Shown here one piece after another: positions 18,539 to 28,100 of a DNA stretch of 64,000 nucleotides. Source of the stretch: Sphingobacterium multivorum (GTDB lineage: Bacteria > Bacteroidota > Bacteroidia > Sphingobacteriales > Sphingobacteriaceae); NCBI RefSeq assembly GCF_039511225.1, contig NZ_CP154261.1, positions 1,426,001 through 1,490,000 of the forward strand, read 5' to 3'. A program made the position numbers and the translations under genes. Under the pieces are notes generated by a model. That model was not told where the DNA came from. It was given only the letters and a program-made list of their open reading frames with translations, and ran no database searches. How positions within the stretch are numbered: position 1 is the first letter of the stretch; the number at the start of each line of letters is the position of its first letter.

Positions 18539-18556
18539 AGCTCGTAGGATAATAGG

Positions 18557-19225
18557 CTATAATATGAGTTTGCTCGGGTCAATGATAGCGTTTTGAATAG
18601 CATAAATGACCAGTCCAGCGATATTTTTGGTTCCTGTTTTGACAAACATATTGTTTTTGTGCCCTTCCACAGTACGTGAAGTTATAAATAGCAATTCCGC
18701 TATTTCTTTTGCTGTTTTTTGTTGGGCAATGAGTTTCAGTACCATTATTTCGCGATCGGTCAGTATTTCAAAGCCACAACTTGGAGCTGATACCCGCGAG
18801 GAAATTTGCTCACGAAGTATTTCCAGTTGTTGTTTATAGAAGAAAAACCCCTTTTGGTGCACCTCATATAGGATCGAAAGCAACGCCGCAGGAGCGATAC
18901 CTTTTGGTATAAAAGCAGCCGTTCCATTTTTGAGCATAAATCCTAACGAAGAATCCTGATAGTGCGAAGAGACCACAATAATCTTGATCTCAGGATGCCT
19001 GTCACGCAAATGCTTTATAAGCTCGATACCATTCATTTGTGCCATTTTTAAGTCGACCAGTAAGAGGTCGATCTCTGCTGATATATTTTGTAAGTTGTCC
19101 AAACACTCCTGCCCACTGGTTGCGGCAAGTACAACCTTCAGATCCTGCTGCATATTTAAATAGTCCTGCAGGAGTTCGACGATAAGTTGGTCATCGTCTA
19201 CAATTCCTATTCTTATTGCTTCCAT
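18557..19225 (-). CDS. NarL/FixJ-type response regulator
   Basis: A 222-aa protein. The receiver domain (about 5-120) has the acidic pocket VDDDQ, phospho-acceptor Asp58 in LLLVDLKM, VVSSHY and the Lys in AFIPKG. The C-terminal LuxR-type helix-turn-helix spans about 152-212 (LTDREIMVLKLIAQQKTAKEIAELLF, SRTVEGHKNNMF). It starts 5 bases after the kinase stop, so the two form a pair. It probably controls the DUF2589/protease genes downstream, where a perfect palindrome lies at 18500-18538. Confidence 0.93.
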   Translation of the reverse strand: MEAIRIGIVDDDQLIVELLQDYLNMQQDLKVVLAATSGQECLDNLQNISAEIDLLLVDLKMAQMNGIELIKHLRDRHPEIKIIVVSSHYQDSSLGFMLKNGTAAFIPKGIAPAALLSILYEVHQKGFFFYKQQLEILREQISSRVSAPSCGFEILTDREIMVLKLIAQQKTAKEIAELLFITSRTVEGHKNNMFVKTGTKNIAGLVIYAIQNAIIDPSKLIL

Positions 19226-19230
19226 AATTT

Positions 19231-20001
19231 TTAAAATACAATGATAAATCGAGTGCCTGGTCGCTGCTGTACTTTATATTTTCCATGGATCAGCGCAATT
19301 CGGTTGTGTATATTCTGCATGCCTATGCCAGGTTTATCGGAGGGGGTAAATCCAATCCCATTATCAGCGATGTAAAGCACATTGTATCGTGCTGACAAGC
19401 GGATATGTACCTCGATCGTGTTAGCATTAGCATGCTTGGAAATATTCGTACAGATCTCTTGGACAGCACGGATAAGATGGAGCTTCACCTCATTTGAGAA
19501 ATGTTTGACCTGTCGGATATCGGTAATGATGGGGACGTGGAATATTTTTTTCCAAGGGCTTAAAATGTCCATAATTAGGTCCTCAATAGATTTATTTTCA
19601 AGCATGGGTGGAAATAAATCGTGTGAGATACGTCGGCCGTCTTGAATACAATGTTCTAGTATCGGGTCGAGTGTAGAGGAAGGAGCTCCTAGCTGAAGCT
19701 TCAGTCTTAAAATTGTAAGCTGGGAAAGAAGCGCGTCATGTAGGTCCGCGCCGAGTCGTTTGCGCTCATTTTCAATAGACTCTATCGTGGCACGTTGTAG
19801 CTGAAGCTCATGCATACGCTGTAGATTGTAGTTCGCTAGTTTATTTTCATACTGCTGCTTTATATGCAGATAATATATTTTAATAAGGACAAACAAGATG
19901 AAGCCCACAAAAAGAATGGCTATTAAAATCCATAAGGTTATGGTGTCTTGGCTTTGCCAGATTGCCAAATAGTCGCTATAATAGACAGATAAAAGAGGCA
20001 T
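19231..20001 (-). CDS. NarX-type sensor histidine kinase
   Basis: A 256-aa kinase from the ATG at 20001; a GTG at 20025 is an alternative. One membrane helix (about 21-43), then HisKA_3 with the phospho-acceptor His88 in RLGADLHDALLSQL, and an HATPase domain (QEICTNISKHANA, VLYIADNGIGF, GIGMQNIHNR). There is no large sensor domain of its own. The 5' end overlaps the multi-TM gene by 64 bases in another frame, so the two proteins are probably made and work together, with the membrane protein supplying the sensing part. It phosphorylates the regulator at 18557-19225. Confidence 0.9.
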   Translation of the reverse strand: MPLLSVYYSDYLAIWQSQDTITLWILIAILFVGFILFVLIKIYYLHIKQQYENKLANYNLQRMHELQLQRATIESIENERKRLGADLHDALLSQLTILRLKLQLGAPSSTLDPILEHCIQDGRRISHDLFPPMLENKSIEDLIMDILSPWKKIFHVPIITDIRQVKHFSNEVKLHLIRAVQEICTNISKHANANTIEVHIRLSARYNVLYIADNGIGFTPSDKPGIGMQNIHNRIALIHGKYKVQQRPGTRFIIVF

Positions 20002-20588
20002 ACAATAAAAAGGTTTACTATCCACAAATAATACTTTGTTTGGGTAGGTGCATTAATAAAAAAGTTGATGGGCAGGTATATAAAGAAACTGAAAGCGAAA
20101 TAGAAAAGTATACTGCAATTTAATCGCATCATTAACCCTGCCGAGTTTTTTGTTTTCATTTGCTCGATTAAATATGTGGTGGAAAAAATAGTTAAAAGGA
20201 AAGCAGACAAAGTACGAGCATACGATTGAAATTCCATGGTCGATAGAGAGGCCAGCATGAAGATTTCCGTTGTGATGTATAAGGCTGTGACCGCCGTCAA
20301 TATTAGTAATAAAGGATGCCTGAAGGTAAAAATATAGCGAAAATATAATCCTGTAAAAATTAGCATTTCAAAAAATGCATAGATAGGCACCAATAGGAGA
20401 TTATTAGCATAGTACTTTCCGATCCAACGTGCCGAAAGATCTGTTATTAGGGATATAATCAGGTAGGTCATCAACCAGTTGTTATATCCCTGATAAAATT
20501 GTTTTTTCCGACTGAGCAAAATAATACCGCCCATTAATTCTAGGGGGACAAGGAGGGTCAGGTATTCGACAAATTTAATCCACAACAT
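19938..20588 (-). CDS. Multi-TM membrane protein, putative sensor partner of the kinase
   Basis: A 216-aa protein from the ATG at 20588 (MLWIKFVEYLTLLVP), which overlaps the upstream gene by 14 bases; an earlier frame start at 20645 adds a basic, unlikely leader. About seven hydrophobic segments cover nearly the whole length (LTLLVPLELMGGIILL, NNLLLVPIYAFFEMLIF, ILFYFAFSFFIYLPI, LWIVNLFIVCLFYLSII). No enzymatic motif is visible. Its overlap with the kinase gene suggests a membrane sensor of a split kinase. Family not recognised. Confidence 0.7.
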   Translation of the reverse strand: MLWIKFVEYLTLLVPLELMGGIILLSRKKQFYQGYNNWLMTYLIISLITDLSARWIGKYYANNLLLVPIYAFFEMLIFTGLYFRYIFTFRHPLLLILTAVTALYITTEIFMLASLSTMEFQSYARTLSAFLLTIFSTTYLIEQMKTKNSAGLMMRLNCSILFYFAFSFFIYLPINFFINAPTQTKYYLWIVNLFIVCLFYLSIIATIWQSGKAKTP

Positions 20589-21219
20589 AATTTGCAGCCT
20601 CCGAAAGGAGATACATTTCCTCTGTTGGTGAAAAAGGAGGAACAAGTTTTACAGTGTCATAGTATGCCGAACTGCTCTCTACAGCAGTTCCATCATCTTT
20701 TTTGAGAATTAAATCTGCTTCAAAGGCGGTTCCATTTTCACTGTTTTTAAGCGCAAAGTAAGCTATTGTTCCCATTTCATCATCTGGCATGATATCTTTG
20801 GTAGGAATAAGATAACATTTTAGAAACCCCGTCTTACATCCGGCCTGTTTCGGGATCCAGCATTGGCAATCTTTTTTCCAAGTGGAGATCCTTGTTAATG
20901 CTTCGTCGCGAGAAATCTCATCGGATAACTGTGGTTTCGAATATTTCACAACTTCTGCCATTTGCAGGTATTTGCTCAATTCTCCTTTGTATTTACGTGT
21001 ATCGTATATGTCGGCTATGATAAATATAGTGAGTTTGCCCTTGTAGATACCCGGGTATGCATGGATAAACTTCGAGGCTTTTGTGTATGGGATTCTAAAT
21101 TTAAAATAATCTACATCCAAAAGTAGATCTTTGAGTTTTTTAAAATCTTTTGTATTGTCATGGATTAGGTTGTCCCATTTTTTTAGGCTTTTGAAAATAT
21201 CTTTCAAATTCATGGTCAA
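20575..21219 (-). CDS. Unknown 214-aa cytoplasmic protein at head of the cassette
   Basis: A 214-aa protein without signal or membrane segments. Notable features are a Cys cluster (CQCWIPKQAGCKTGFLKC, four Cys within 18 residues, possibly metal-binding) and a C-terminal sequence of mixed strands. A second ATG two codons in is an alternative start. The stop overlaps the start of the multi-TM gene, so it is the first gene of the transcription unit running to 15174. I do not recognise the family. Confidence 0.65.
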   Translation of the reverse strand: MTMNLKDIFKSLKKWDNLIHDNTKDFKKLKDLLLDVDYFKFRIPYTKASKFIHAYPGIYKGKLTIFIIADIYDTRKYKGELSKYLQMAEVVKYSKPQLSDEISRDEALTRISTWKKDCQCWIPKQAGCKTGFLKCYLIPTKDIMPDDEMGTIAYFALKNSENGTAFEADLILKKDDGTAVESSSAYYDTVKLVPPFSPTEEMYLLSEAANYVVD

Positions 21220-21621
21220 AAATTAAATATTAGTATTATTTAGTTCGATGTATAAATGTAGTGAAATATTTTACATTGGGCAAGTAGCTAAGGACAATCC
21301 ATAATTCTCATTCTTAAAGGAATAATAGTGGTTAACTGTCTTTTTCATTTGGATAGATAATATCGAAAGGGCAGGTTTACCTGAAAATGAGATAGGTGAT
21401 AGGATCGCTCATCCTGGCGAGCACAATTTTGTATCCCATATCCCTTGAAAGCTACCTTACGAAATTTGATTCTTTAGGTTAAATTAATTTTTAAGATAAA
21501 GTTTTTTATATAATTTTATAAGCTCATTAGGAAATGACTCTAAATTCTGTTTTTTATGCTTAACTCTAATTAAGTTATGGAATATGCGATAAGAGGCTTT
21601 TCAATTGATATATAAAAAAAT
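21220..21621. other. Intergenic region between divergent units
   Basis: About 400 bases between the unknown 214-aa gene (-) and an exported protein (+). The right half is very A/T-rich and should contain both promoters, but no perfect TAnnTTTG element is visible and I see no gene or repeat. Confidence 0.5.
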
Positions 21622-22401
21622 ATGATTAGATTCATGTATACTAATATAATCTATTGCATCCTATCAGTTTTGTTTTTATCCGGTGTTCACGGACAGAGTA
21701 TATTTTCTAAATTATCCCAAGACAGGGATCTTCTTTTTAATGCGAAGTACAGTGTTGGCCATGTAGAAATAGAATCGATTTTATATAGTCTTTCAGGTAA
21801 CGCCACAACAAGAAGAGAGAGGTATTATTTTAATGCACAACAAAAAGTCCTGAACGGCCAAACTTATACCGTGGAGACCGGAGCTCGTAGCTCCTTTCAA
21901 AATGAGTATAAGGATGATAGCTTGTTAATTAAAAAGACTACCTTTAGCACAGGACCTTATAACCAGCAGGATGAGTCTATTGTTGAATACCAGTATGACC
22001 AACATGACTTTTTGATTAAACAAATCAAAACAAAAGGATCGACCAATATTTACAAAGAAATAGAATTTACAAATGATGAACGGGGCAATCCGATCAAACT
22101 GGTTATCGATGGAGGTAAATACGGAAGTGAGGTGGCGCGGTATGATTATCCCAATAACAGGGTTTATTGCACAGTTTTGGATGTCAACAATGAGATATTG
22201 AGTTCGAGTAAATCCCTTATTGATTTTACGGCTAAGAATCCAAAATATACGTACAACAAATATGGTGATGTTGTGGATGATGACACGTATAAATTCAGTT
22301 ATAAATATGATAACAAAGGGAATTGGGTAAAAATCACAAGAAAAAGTAAAAGTCGAAATAAGATAGATCATATTATCACACGTAAAATAAGTTATCGCTA
22401 A
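21622..22401 (+). CDS. Secreted protein with YD-like strands
   Basis: A 259-aa protein with a signal peptide (YCILSVLFLSGVHGQ). The body consists of short antiparallel strand units such as EYQYDQHDFLIKQIKTKG, IEFTNDERGNPIKLVIDG, YTYNKYGDVVDDDTY and YKYDNKGNWVKITRK. These resemble YD/RHS repeat strands found in small Bacteroidota proteins. No toxin or core domain is attached. It precedes a lipoprotein gene on the same strand by 115 bases. A second ATG (residue 5) is an alternative start. Function unknown. Confidence 0.7.
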   Translation: MIRFMYTNIIYCILSVLFLSGVHGQSIFSKLSQDRDLLFNAKYSVGHVEIESILYSLSGNATTRRERYYFNAQQKVLNGQTYTVETGARSSFQNEYKDDSLLIKKTTFSTGPYNQQDESIVEYQYDQHDFLIKQIKTKGSTNIYKEIEFTNDERGNPIKLVIDGGKYGSEVARYDYPNNRVYCTVLDVNNEILSSSKSLIDFTAKNPKYTYNKYGDVVDDDTYKFSYKYDNKGNWVKITRKSKSRNKIDHIITRKISYR

Positions 22402-22516
22402 TACCTAAGAAAACAAGCTTATTTATTTGGATAAAGATATATTCCAAGAACAGCATTACCCAAACATTAGCTCTATACAAACTTTGCCGATATTTTATAT
22501 ACTAAATCTATTTAAT

Positions 22517-23407
22517 ATGAAACAATGCATAAAAATCGTATTTATAGGACTATTCTTGACATTGTCTTTAAGCTCTTGTAGCGAGAAACTAAGTGGAAAG
22601 GATCAATCGTCCTTTGATAGTTCTCGTAAAAAAGTAGAAGCAAAGCTGAATGATAAAGAAAAAGCGAACTTGGAAAAAGCCTTGCGGGTAGCGCTATCTG
22701 AAGCAATGTGGCTCAAAATGAATGAACCTGAAAAATATCATGAAGAATCAATAAACCATATATCGTTAGGTCTGATCGATGGCAAATCTTACGGTGCTGT
22801 ATTGGACCTGGCCGATGATATCCTTAAAAAGCAGCAGGAACGGAAAATAGTGCATCTTCAACAAGAAATAGATAGTTTGCAAAAGCAGAAATCTGAAATT
22901 GAACGGGTAAAAAAAGACCTGGCCGTCTTTCAATTGGAACCTATTGAATTGGATCTCGAAGATTTTTTTGGCGAGTCTGTCCCAAGAATCATTGTAAGTA
23001 TGAAGTATATAGGCAAACAGCCGCTAACAGGAAGTCAAGGTTTTTCGTATGTACTGAAAAAACGGTCTTCACAAGCTATTATCAGCGACGAGCAATCTGT
23101 TTTTGGCGAATCTGACAGTGTACTCCAGCCAGGTGAATCCCGGGTCAACACGATCGTTTTTAATCAGCAAAAAAAAGAGTATCCTAAACTTTGGAACTTC
23201 GCTAACTATCCCGTCAAAGGAATCAACCTGGCAGACTACGATTTGGAATTGATTGTGACAACACAATCCATCAAATCCAATGATCGGGAGACGGTTCTTC
23301 CAAAAGGTAGTGTAGCGCTGATCAATGAAAATTTAAAGAAATTGGAAGATGAAATCATCGCATTAAAGAAGGAGAATATTAGCCTTGACGATCTGCAATT
23401 GACCTAG
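22517..23407 (+). CDS. Lipoprotein with central coiled coil
   Basis: A 296-aa protein from the ATG at 22517, which gives a lipoprotein signal (LTLSLSSC, Cys21); the frame is open further upstream but without a signal. Residues about 30-95 are helical (LNDKEKANLEKALRVALSEA) and resemble small DUF6694-like lipoproteins, a loose comparison. A coiled coil follows (IVHLQQEIDSLQKQKSEIE), then a beta-rich domain (IIVSMKYIGKQPLTG, GESRVNTIVFNQ) and a second short coiled coil at the C-terminus. Probably periplasmic or surface-anchored; no function assigned. Confidence 0.75.
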   Translation: MKQCIKIVFIGLFLTLSLSSCSEKLSGKDQSSFDSSRKKVEAKLNDKEKANLEKALRVALSEAMWLKMNEPEKYHEESINHISLGLIDGKSYGAVLDLADDILKKQQERKIVHLQQEIDSLQKQKSEIERVKKDLAVFQLEPIELDLEDFFGESVPRIIVSMKYIGKQPLTGSQGFSYVLKKRSSQAIISDEQSVFGESDSVLQPGESRVNTIVFNQQKKEYPKLWNFANYPVKGINLADYDLELIVTTQSIKSNDRETVLPKGSVALINENLKKLEDEIIALKKENISLDDLQLT

Positions 23408-23537
23408 TTTTTATCATCCATTCGCCTATTCTGCGCTGTGAAAATTATTTAAAAGGATCCGATAGCACCTTTAATTTATAGGTTATTCGGTCAACGTTGA
23501 CAACCTGACGAATTTGAGATTAGACGAAATAAATAGG

Positions 23538-23559
23538 GAGCCGATAGTAACATCAGCTC
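23538..23559 (-). terminator. Probable terminator of locus 2
   Basis: Arms GAGCCGAT (23538-23545) and ATCAGCTC (23552-23559) pair with one mismatch around a 6-base loop; a T-rich stretch follows on the minus strand. It lies about 75 bases past the SusD stop. Confidence 0.45.
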
Positions 23560-23632
23560 TCTATGTATTCGTAATTCTCGGAATAATCGTAAACAGCTCC
23601 TTTTGTTTATAATCCCGATTACAGAGGTACGT

Positions 23633-25132
23633 TTATTTCTTGTCCCACCAAACTTTCGATAGGAAGGAGTCGCCATTTGTCATTCGTGCCGCAGCTTCCT
23701 TGAGATTCGAAGCGTTCAGCTCAGCCTCTTCACTGGAATAAATCGCCCGACGTGGTATTTGTCCGTTGGTGGAACCTGGGTTAGGACCGGGGGTTAATCG
23801 AGGATATCCCGTACGTCGCCACTCAGCAAATGCTTCCATATCCCGGCCAAATAGGTGAATCCACTTTTGTGTCGCTATTTTCTCCATCTTCTGTTCGTCA
23901 GTCAGACTGTTTAAACTTAATATAGGTTCGTAGGAAGTTGGAATTGCCGCCATATTGTAGGGCGGAAGTGCCAACGCAGCTTTCACCCCTTCTGTAAAGA
24001 ATGTTTGGGCATTGGCACTTGTAGCTCCCCAGCCTAATAGAGCCGCTTCGGCTTTGTAGAAACAGATATCCGAATAAGTAAAAGCATAACTCGGAATTGG
24101 AGCAAAGCTAAGACTAAACCAAGTTGATTTATTCGCTGTTGAATAATTGGCTCGAATCAATTGGGATAGTTGATTATCGGTCAGCGAGACCCCAATACCT
24201 TGATAGGTTGAAACCCCATTGCTAATGACTGGTTCGGCAAGTAGTGGAAGCCTAGGGTCGTTGTATTCTTTTAGTTTATCGACTAATGTATTGGCAAGAT
24301 AACGTAGATCGGCACTTCCTGTTGTCATTTGACGCAGGATAGGGTTTTGGTTTTCAGCTTGAGCATCGTTGTAAGTTGGCACAGCCGCGTTGTCACTGTT
24401 GCTGCTGAATAGACCTACTGTGGAGGTCATGGCTTCGGTAACCGTTTTCTGCGCTAAAGCGGGGTTGGCATAGCGCATGCGCATGCCTAGCTTTAGTTTG
24501 AGTGAATTGCCAAATTTTTTCCATTTATCAATGCTGCCTTTGTAAAAGAAATCTGAGGAGCCGTAAGACAGGTCTCCGCTCGTAAGCCTTGCTATAGCTG
24601 CATCGACTTTTTGAATGAGTGCCGGATAGATATCTTCTTGCTTGTCAAATTTGGGTGTACGGTTAATTTCCTTATTGGATTTTGTGATCTCGGAGTAGGG
24701 GATATCCCCAAACAAGTCTGTAAGGCGTTGATAGAGATAGGCCTCATAAAGTTCGGCAATAGCCAGTTTGCTCCTGCCTTCTGCATTGTCTTCCTTACCG
24801 CTCAATTCTTGTTTAATCTGAACGATATTGCGGAGCAAGGTGTAATGCTGTGACCAAATAAGATTTTCGGGTCCTTCAAAATATCGAGATACAGGTACTA
24901 CCGGCCCCCCCGCCCAATGTTGGATCCAAGAGCCGAACTTGTTGTTGGGTAGTTCTCCAGACTCCTGAAAAGTACCATCACGTAGAACGCGGGCTATCAG
25001 TAAGGAAGGATCTACAGTGGTGACAGATGTTGGGGGCGTGTTGATTCGTTCGAAATCTTTGGTACAGGAACCTAGTCCAGCCACAGAAATAAGTCCGACG
25101 ATGAATGTATTTTTAAATAGTTTCTTTTTCAT
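23633..25132 (-). CDS. SusD-like outer-membrane lipoprotein (locus 2)
   Basis: A 499-aa protein from the ATG at 25132 (signal ending GLGSC, Cys23); the frame continues to 25153 but then overlaps SusC. It begins FERINTPPTSVTTVDPSLLIARVLRDG and contains LAIAELYEAYLYQRLTDLFGDIPYSE, FGNSLKLKLGMRMRYA and QKWIHLFGRDMEAFAEWRRTGYP, typical of the SusD_2-like branch rather than classical RagB/SusD. It starts 10 bases after the SusC stop. It should form the lid of the transporter at 25143; the ligand is unknown because no enzyme is encoded alongside. Confidence 0.92.
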   Translation of the reverse strand: MKKKLFKNTFIVGLISVAGLGSCTKDFERINTPPTSVTTVDPSLLIARVLRDGTFQESGELPNNKFGSWIQHWAGGPVVPVSRYFEGPENLIWSQHYTLLRNIVQIKQELSGKEDNAEGRSKLAIAELYEAYLYQRLTDLFGDIPYSEITKSNKEINRTPKFDKQEDIYPALIQKVDAAIARLTSGDLSYGSSDFFYKGSIDKWKKFGNSLKLKLGMRMRYANPALAQKTVTEAMTSTVGLFSSNSDNAAVPTYNDAQAENQNPILRQMTTGSADLRYLANTLVDKLKEYNDPRLPLLAEPVISNGVSTYQGIGVSLTDNQLSQLIRANYSTANKSTWFSLSFAPIPSYAFTYSDICFYKAEAALLGWGATSANAQTFFTEGVKAALALPPYNMAAIPTSYEPILSLNSLTDEQKMEKIATQKWIHLFGRDMEAFAEWRRTGYPRLTPGPNPGSTNGQIPRRAIYSSEEAELNASNLKEAAARMTNGDSFLSKVWWDKK

Positions 25133-25142
25133 GATAATAGGT

Positions 25143-28100
25143 TTACAGGCCAACAGTGAGGTTAATACCGAATGTGCGCATCATTGGAAGGGACGTTGAT
25201 TCTATACCGATGGAGCTATTGTTTACGTTGAAAGCAGAAGCTTCTGGTGAAAATCCATCCGTTTTCCGTTGAAAGTAAAAAAGGTTACGTCCATACACGC
25301 CCAATTTTAGCGAGCTGACGAGTTTATGCGGCATCAGTTTCTTCGGGAAAGAATACGAAAGACTGATTTCGCGCATGGCAATATAGCTCATATCATTGAT
25401 CATTTCTTCGGATACCATGACCTCTTTGTCACTCGCAACCATGTTCCAATAATCTTGTGCGGCGACCTGCTTACTATTTTTTGTTCCTGTGCTTGTCCAA
25501 TTGCCTGATCCATCTTTTTGTCCCACGATCCCCTCAGCAATGTAGCTGCCATCACGGCCTTCTAAGGTCTTTTTAGAAGTCCCGTAAATGATTTGTTCAC
25601 GGTTCGATTGGGAGAAGATCACGCCGCCCTGGCGGATGTCGACAAGCGCATATAGATTGAAACCTTTATATTTAAAGGTATTGGCAAAACCTCCCAGCCA
25701 GTCGGGTTGCGCATTGCCAAGATCGGTTTCTACACGCCCAGCTGTGCGCAAAGGCAGCCCAGTCGTAGGATCGATCAATCTATTTCCCTGCTCATCTTTG
25801 ATCCAGGCAAACTGTGTCCCAATGAGCTGGCCAAATGGTTTTCCAACTTCCGCAACAACATTTATGCCGCGGTCTGTAGCAAGCAAGAAGCTTTCTACCC
25901 CTGGATAGAGTGATTCTACTTTATTCCGGTTGCGGTTGTAATTGAAGGTGGTATTCCATTCAAAGCCCGATTCAGTTTTGATCGGTGTTGCGCCCAAGAC
26001 AAATTCAATACCTCTGTTGCTAATTTCTCCAGCGTTGATCCTGTTTTTCACATAGAGACTAGAAGGGGCAATGGGTACATCCAAAATCTGATTCTTTGTC
26101 TTGGCCTGATAGTAGGTAAAAGAGAACGAAAGTCTGTTTTTCAGAAATCGCAGATCTGCCCCAGCTTCGATCGATGTGGTCAACTCGTTTTTCAAATTCG
26201 GATCAGGAATAATTTCTGTATACGAAGCCATCGGTACACCACCGTGGGTGTACTGGTTGAGACTATAGGCTCCTGTCAGCTGATAGGGGTTTCCTGAACT
26301 CCCAGCTTGTGCCCAAGAGGCCCTTATTTTTGCAAATGACAGGGCTTCAGACTGCCATTTGAAAGCATCCGATAAGACCAAGCTGGAGCTTACCGAAGGA
26401 TAAAAGAACGAATTATTTTCCTTTGAAAGAGTCGAAGACCAGTCGTTACGGGCGGAGAAATCCACAAACCAATAGTCTTTGTAACTGAATTGACCCGATA
26501 GATAAGCCGAATTAATCTTGGACTCGATCAGGTCAAATATGTAACTATTTGTCGTGGTGTTATTGATTACAAAGAGATTGGGAACAATAAATTGATTGCC
26601 CGAGTTGCCGGTCATACGCAAATACCTGCTTTGATGGCTGGCCCCTAAGTTGGCACTGAGTTTGATATCGTCGGTCAATTTAAAGTTGGAGCTAGCGAGA
26701 ACGTCAAAATTGTCTTCGCGGGCACGGATGACCTCTTCTCGGATGTCGCCTTTTCGGTTTAGACTCTGGTAGGTATTAATAGGGCGGTAGCGGAACCGTT
26801 GATCGGTATAGAAGTCGGTCCCTCCAGTCGCTGTAACCTTAAGCCAAGGAGCGACGTCGTAACTTAGACGGAGTAACCCTATGATGCGGTCCCGACGATC
26901 TTCATTGTGGTTTTCATGAATGGTCCAAAAGGGGTTGGCTGTGGAACTATTGGTGGCATATGTTTTCTCTAATCCTTCCGTCAATCCCGAAAATCCGAGC
27001 TGTCTGCTGATCTCCTGCGCGGTCCATTTATACTGGGCCATGATGTCGTTGCCCAAGCTTCGCGGCTGGCTGATGAATAGGTAAGCCGGGTTGTCTGCTG
27101 CATCGGCCAATGTAGGCCGGTTCTGCCCCTTTTGGGCGATATAGTTGGCCTTAATGTCGATATGAAATTTATCGGTTATTTTGGCTTGGGTACGTAAACC
27201 GAAATTGTTTCTCTTTAATGTATTGGTTGGAATATAACCTTTTACATCTGTATTGGCAAATGAAAAACGGTAGTTTACTTTGTCTGTTCCGCCATCGATA
27301 CTAAGATTGTTGACAAACTGTTTCTCTGTTTGAAAAAACGACGAGTAGGTATCTGGCTTTGGTGTTAACTGTAAAATGTTGCCATACGCGTCTTCATAAG
27401 TCTGACCTTCCATTTTTGCACCCCAGCTAGCCCGTGTTGTGCGGTCACGTCCAGCACTCATTTTAGGCATACCACTGTAGCCATTTTTCAGTGCCTCACT
27501 CATGGAGACAATTGTGCCGTCATCTTTTCTAAAGTGTGTAAATGTACCATTCAATCCTTGGCCATAGACATTCTGAAAATCAGGTAAAACCAAGCCATTG
27601 CCCAACGAAAAATCTGTACCGTAGTTAAAGCGCGTTTTACCTGCTTTACCGGATTTGGTGGTTATCAAGATAACGCCGTTACTTCCTCGCTGACCATAGA
27701 GGGCTGCAGCGTTTGGGCCTTTTAATACCGACATGGTTTCGATGTCTTCGGGATTGATGTTTCCGATTCCGTCACCATAATCTGTTCCCCCCGACTGATT
27801 TGGGGACGAAATATTTTGATTGTCTATCGGCACACCGTCAACCACATAGAGCGGCTGGCTATTACCAATAAGAGAGTTGTTGCCTCGGATGACGACTTTG
27901 GATGAACCTCCAGCACCAGACGCCGCGCGGCTCACCTGTACACCAGCAACTTTTCCTGACAGGGCATTGGCCACATTCGTTTCCTTACCCTGTGTCAGCT
28001 CGTCGCCTTTGAGTTCAGCAACCGTATATCCGAGCGCTTTTTTTTCACGTTTGATACCAAGTGCTGTAACGACAACTTCCTGTAGATTCTGCGCACTCGA

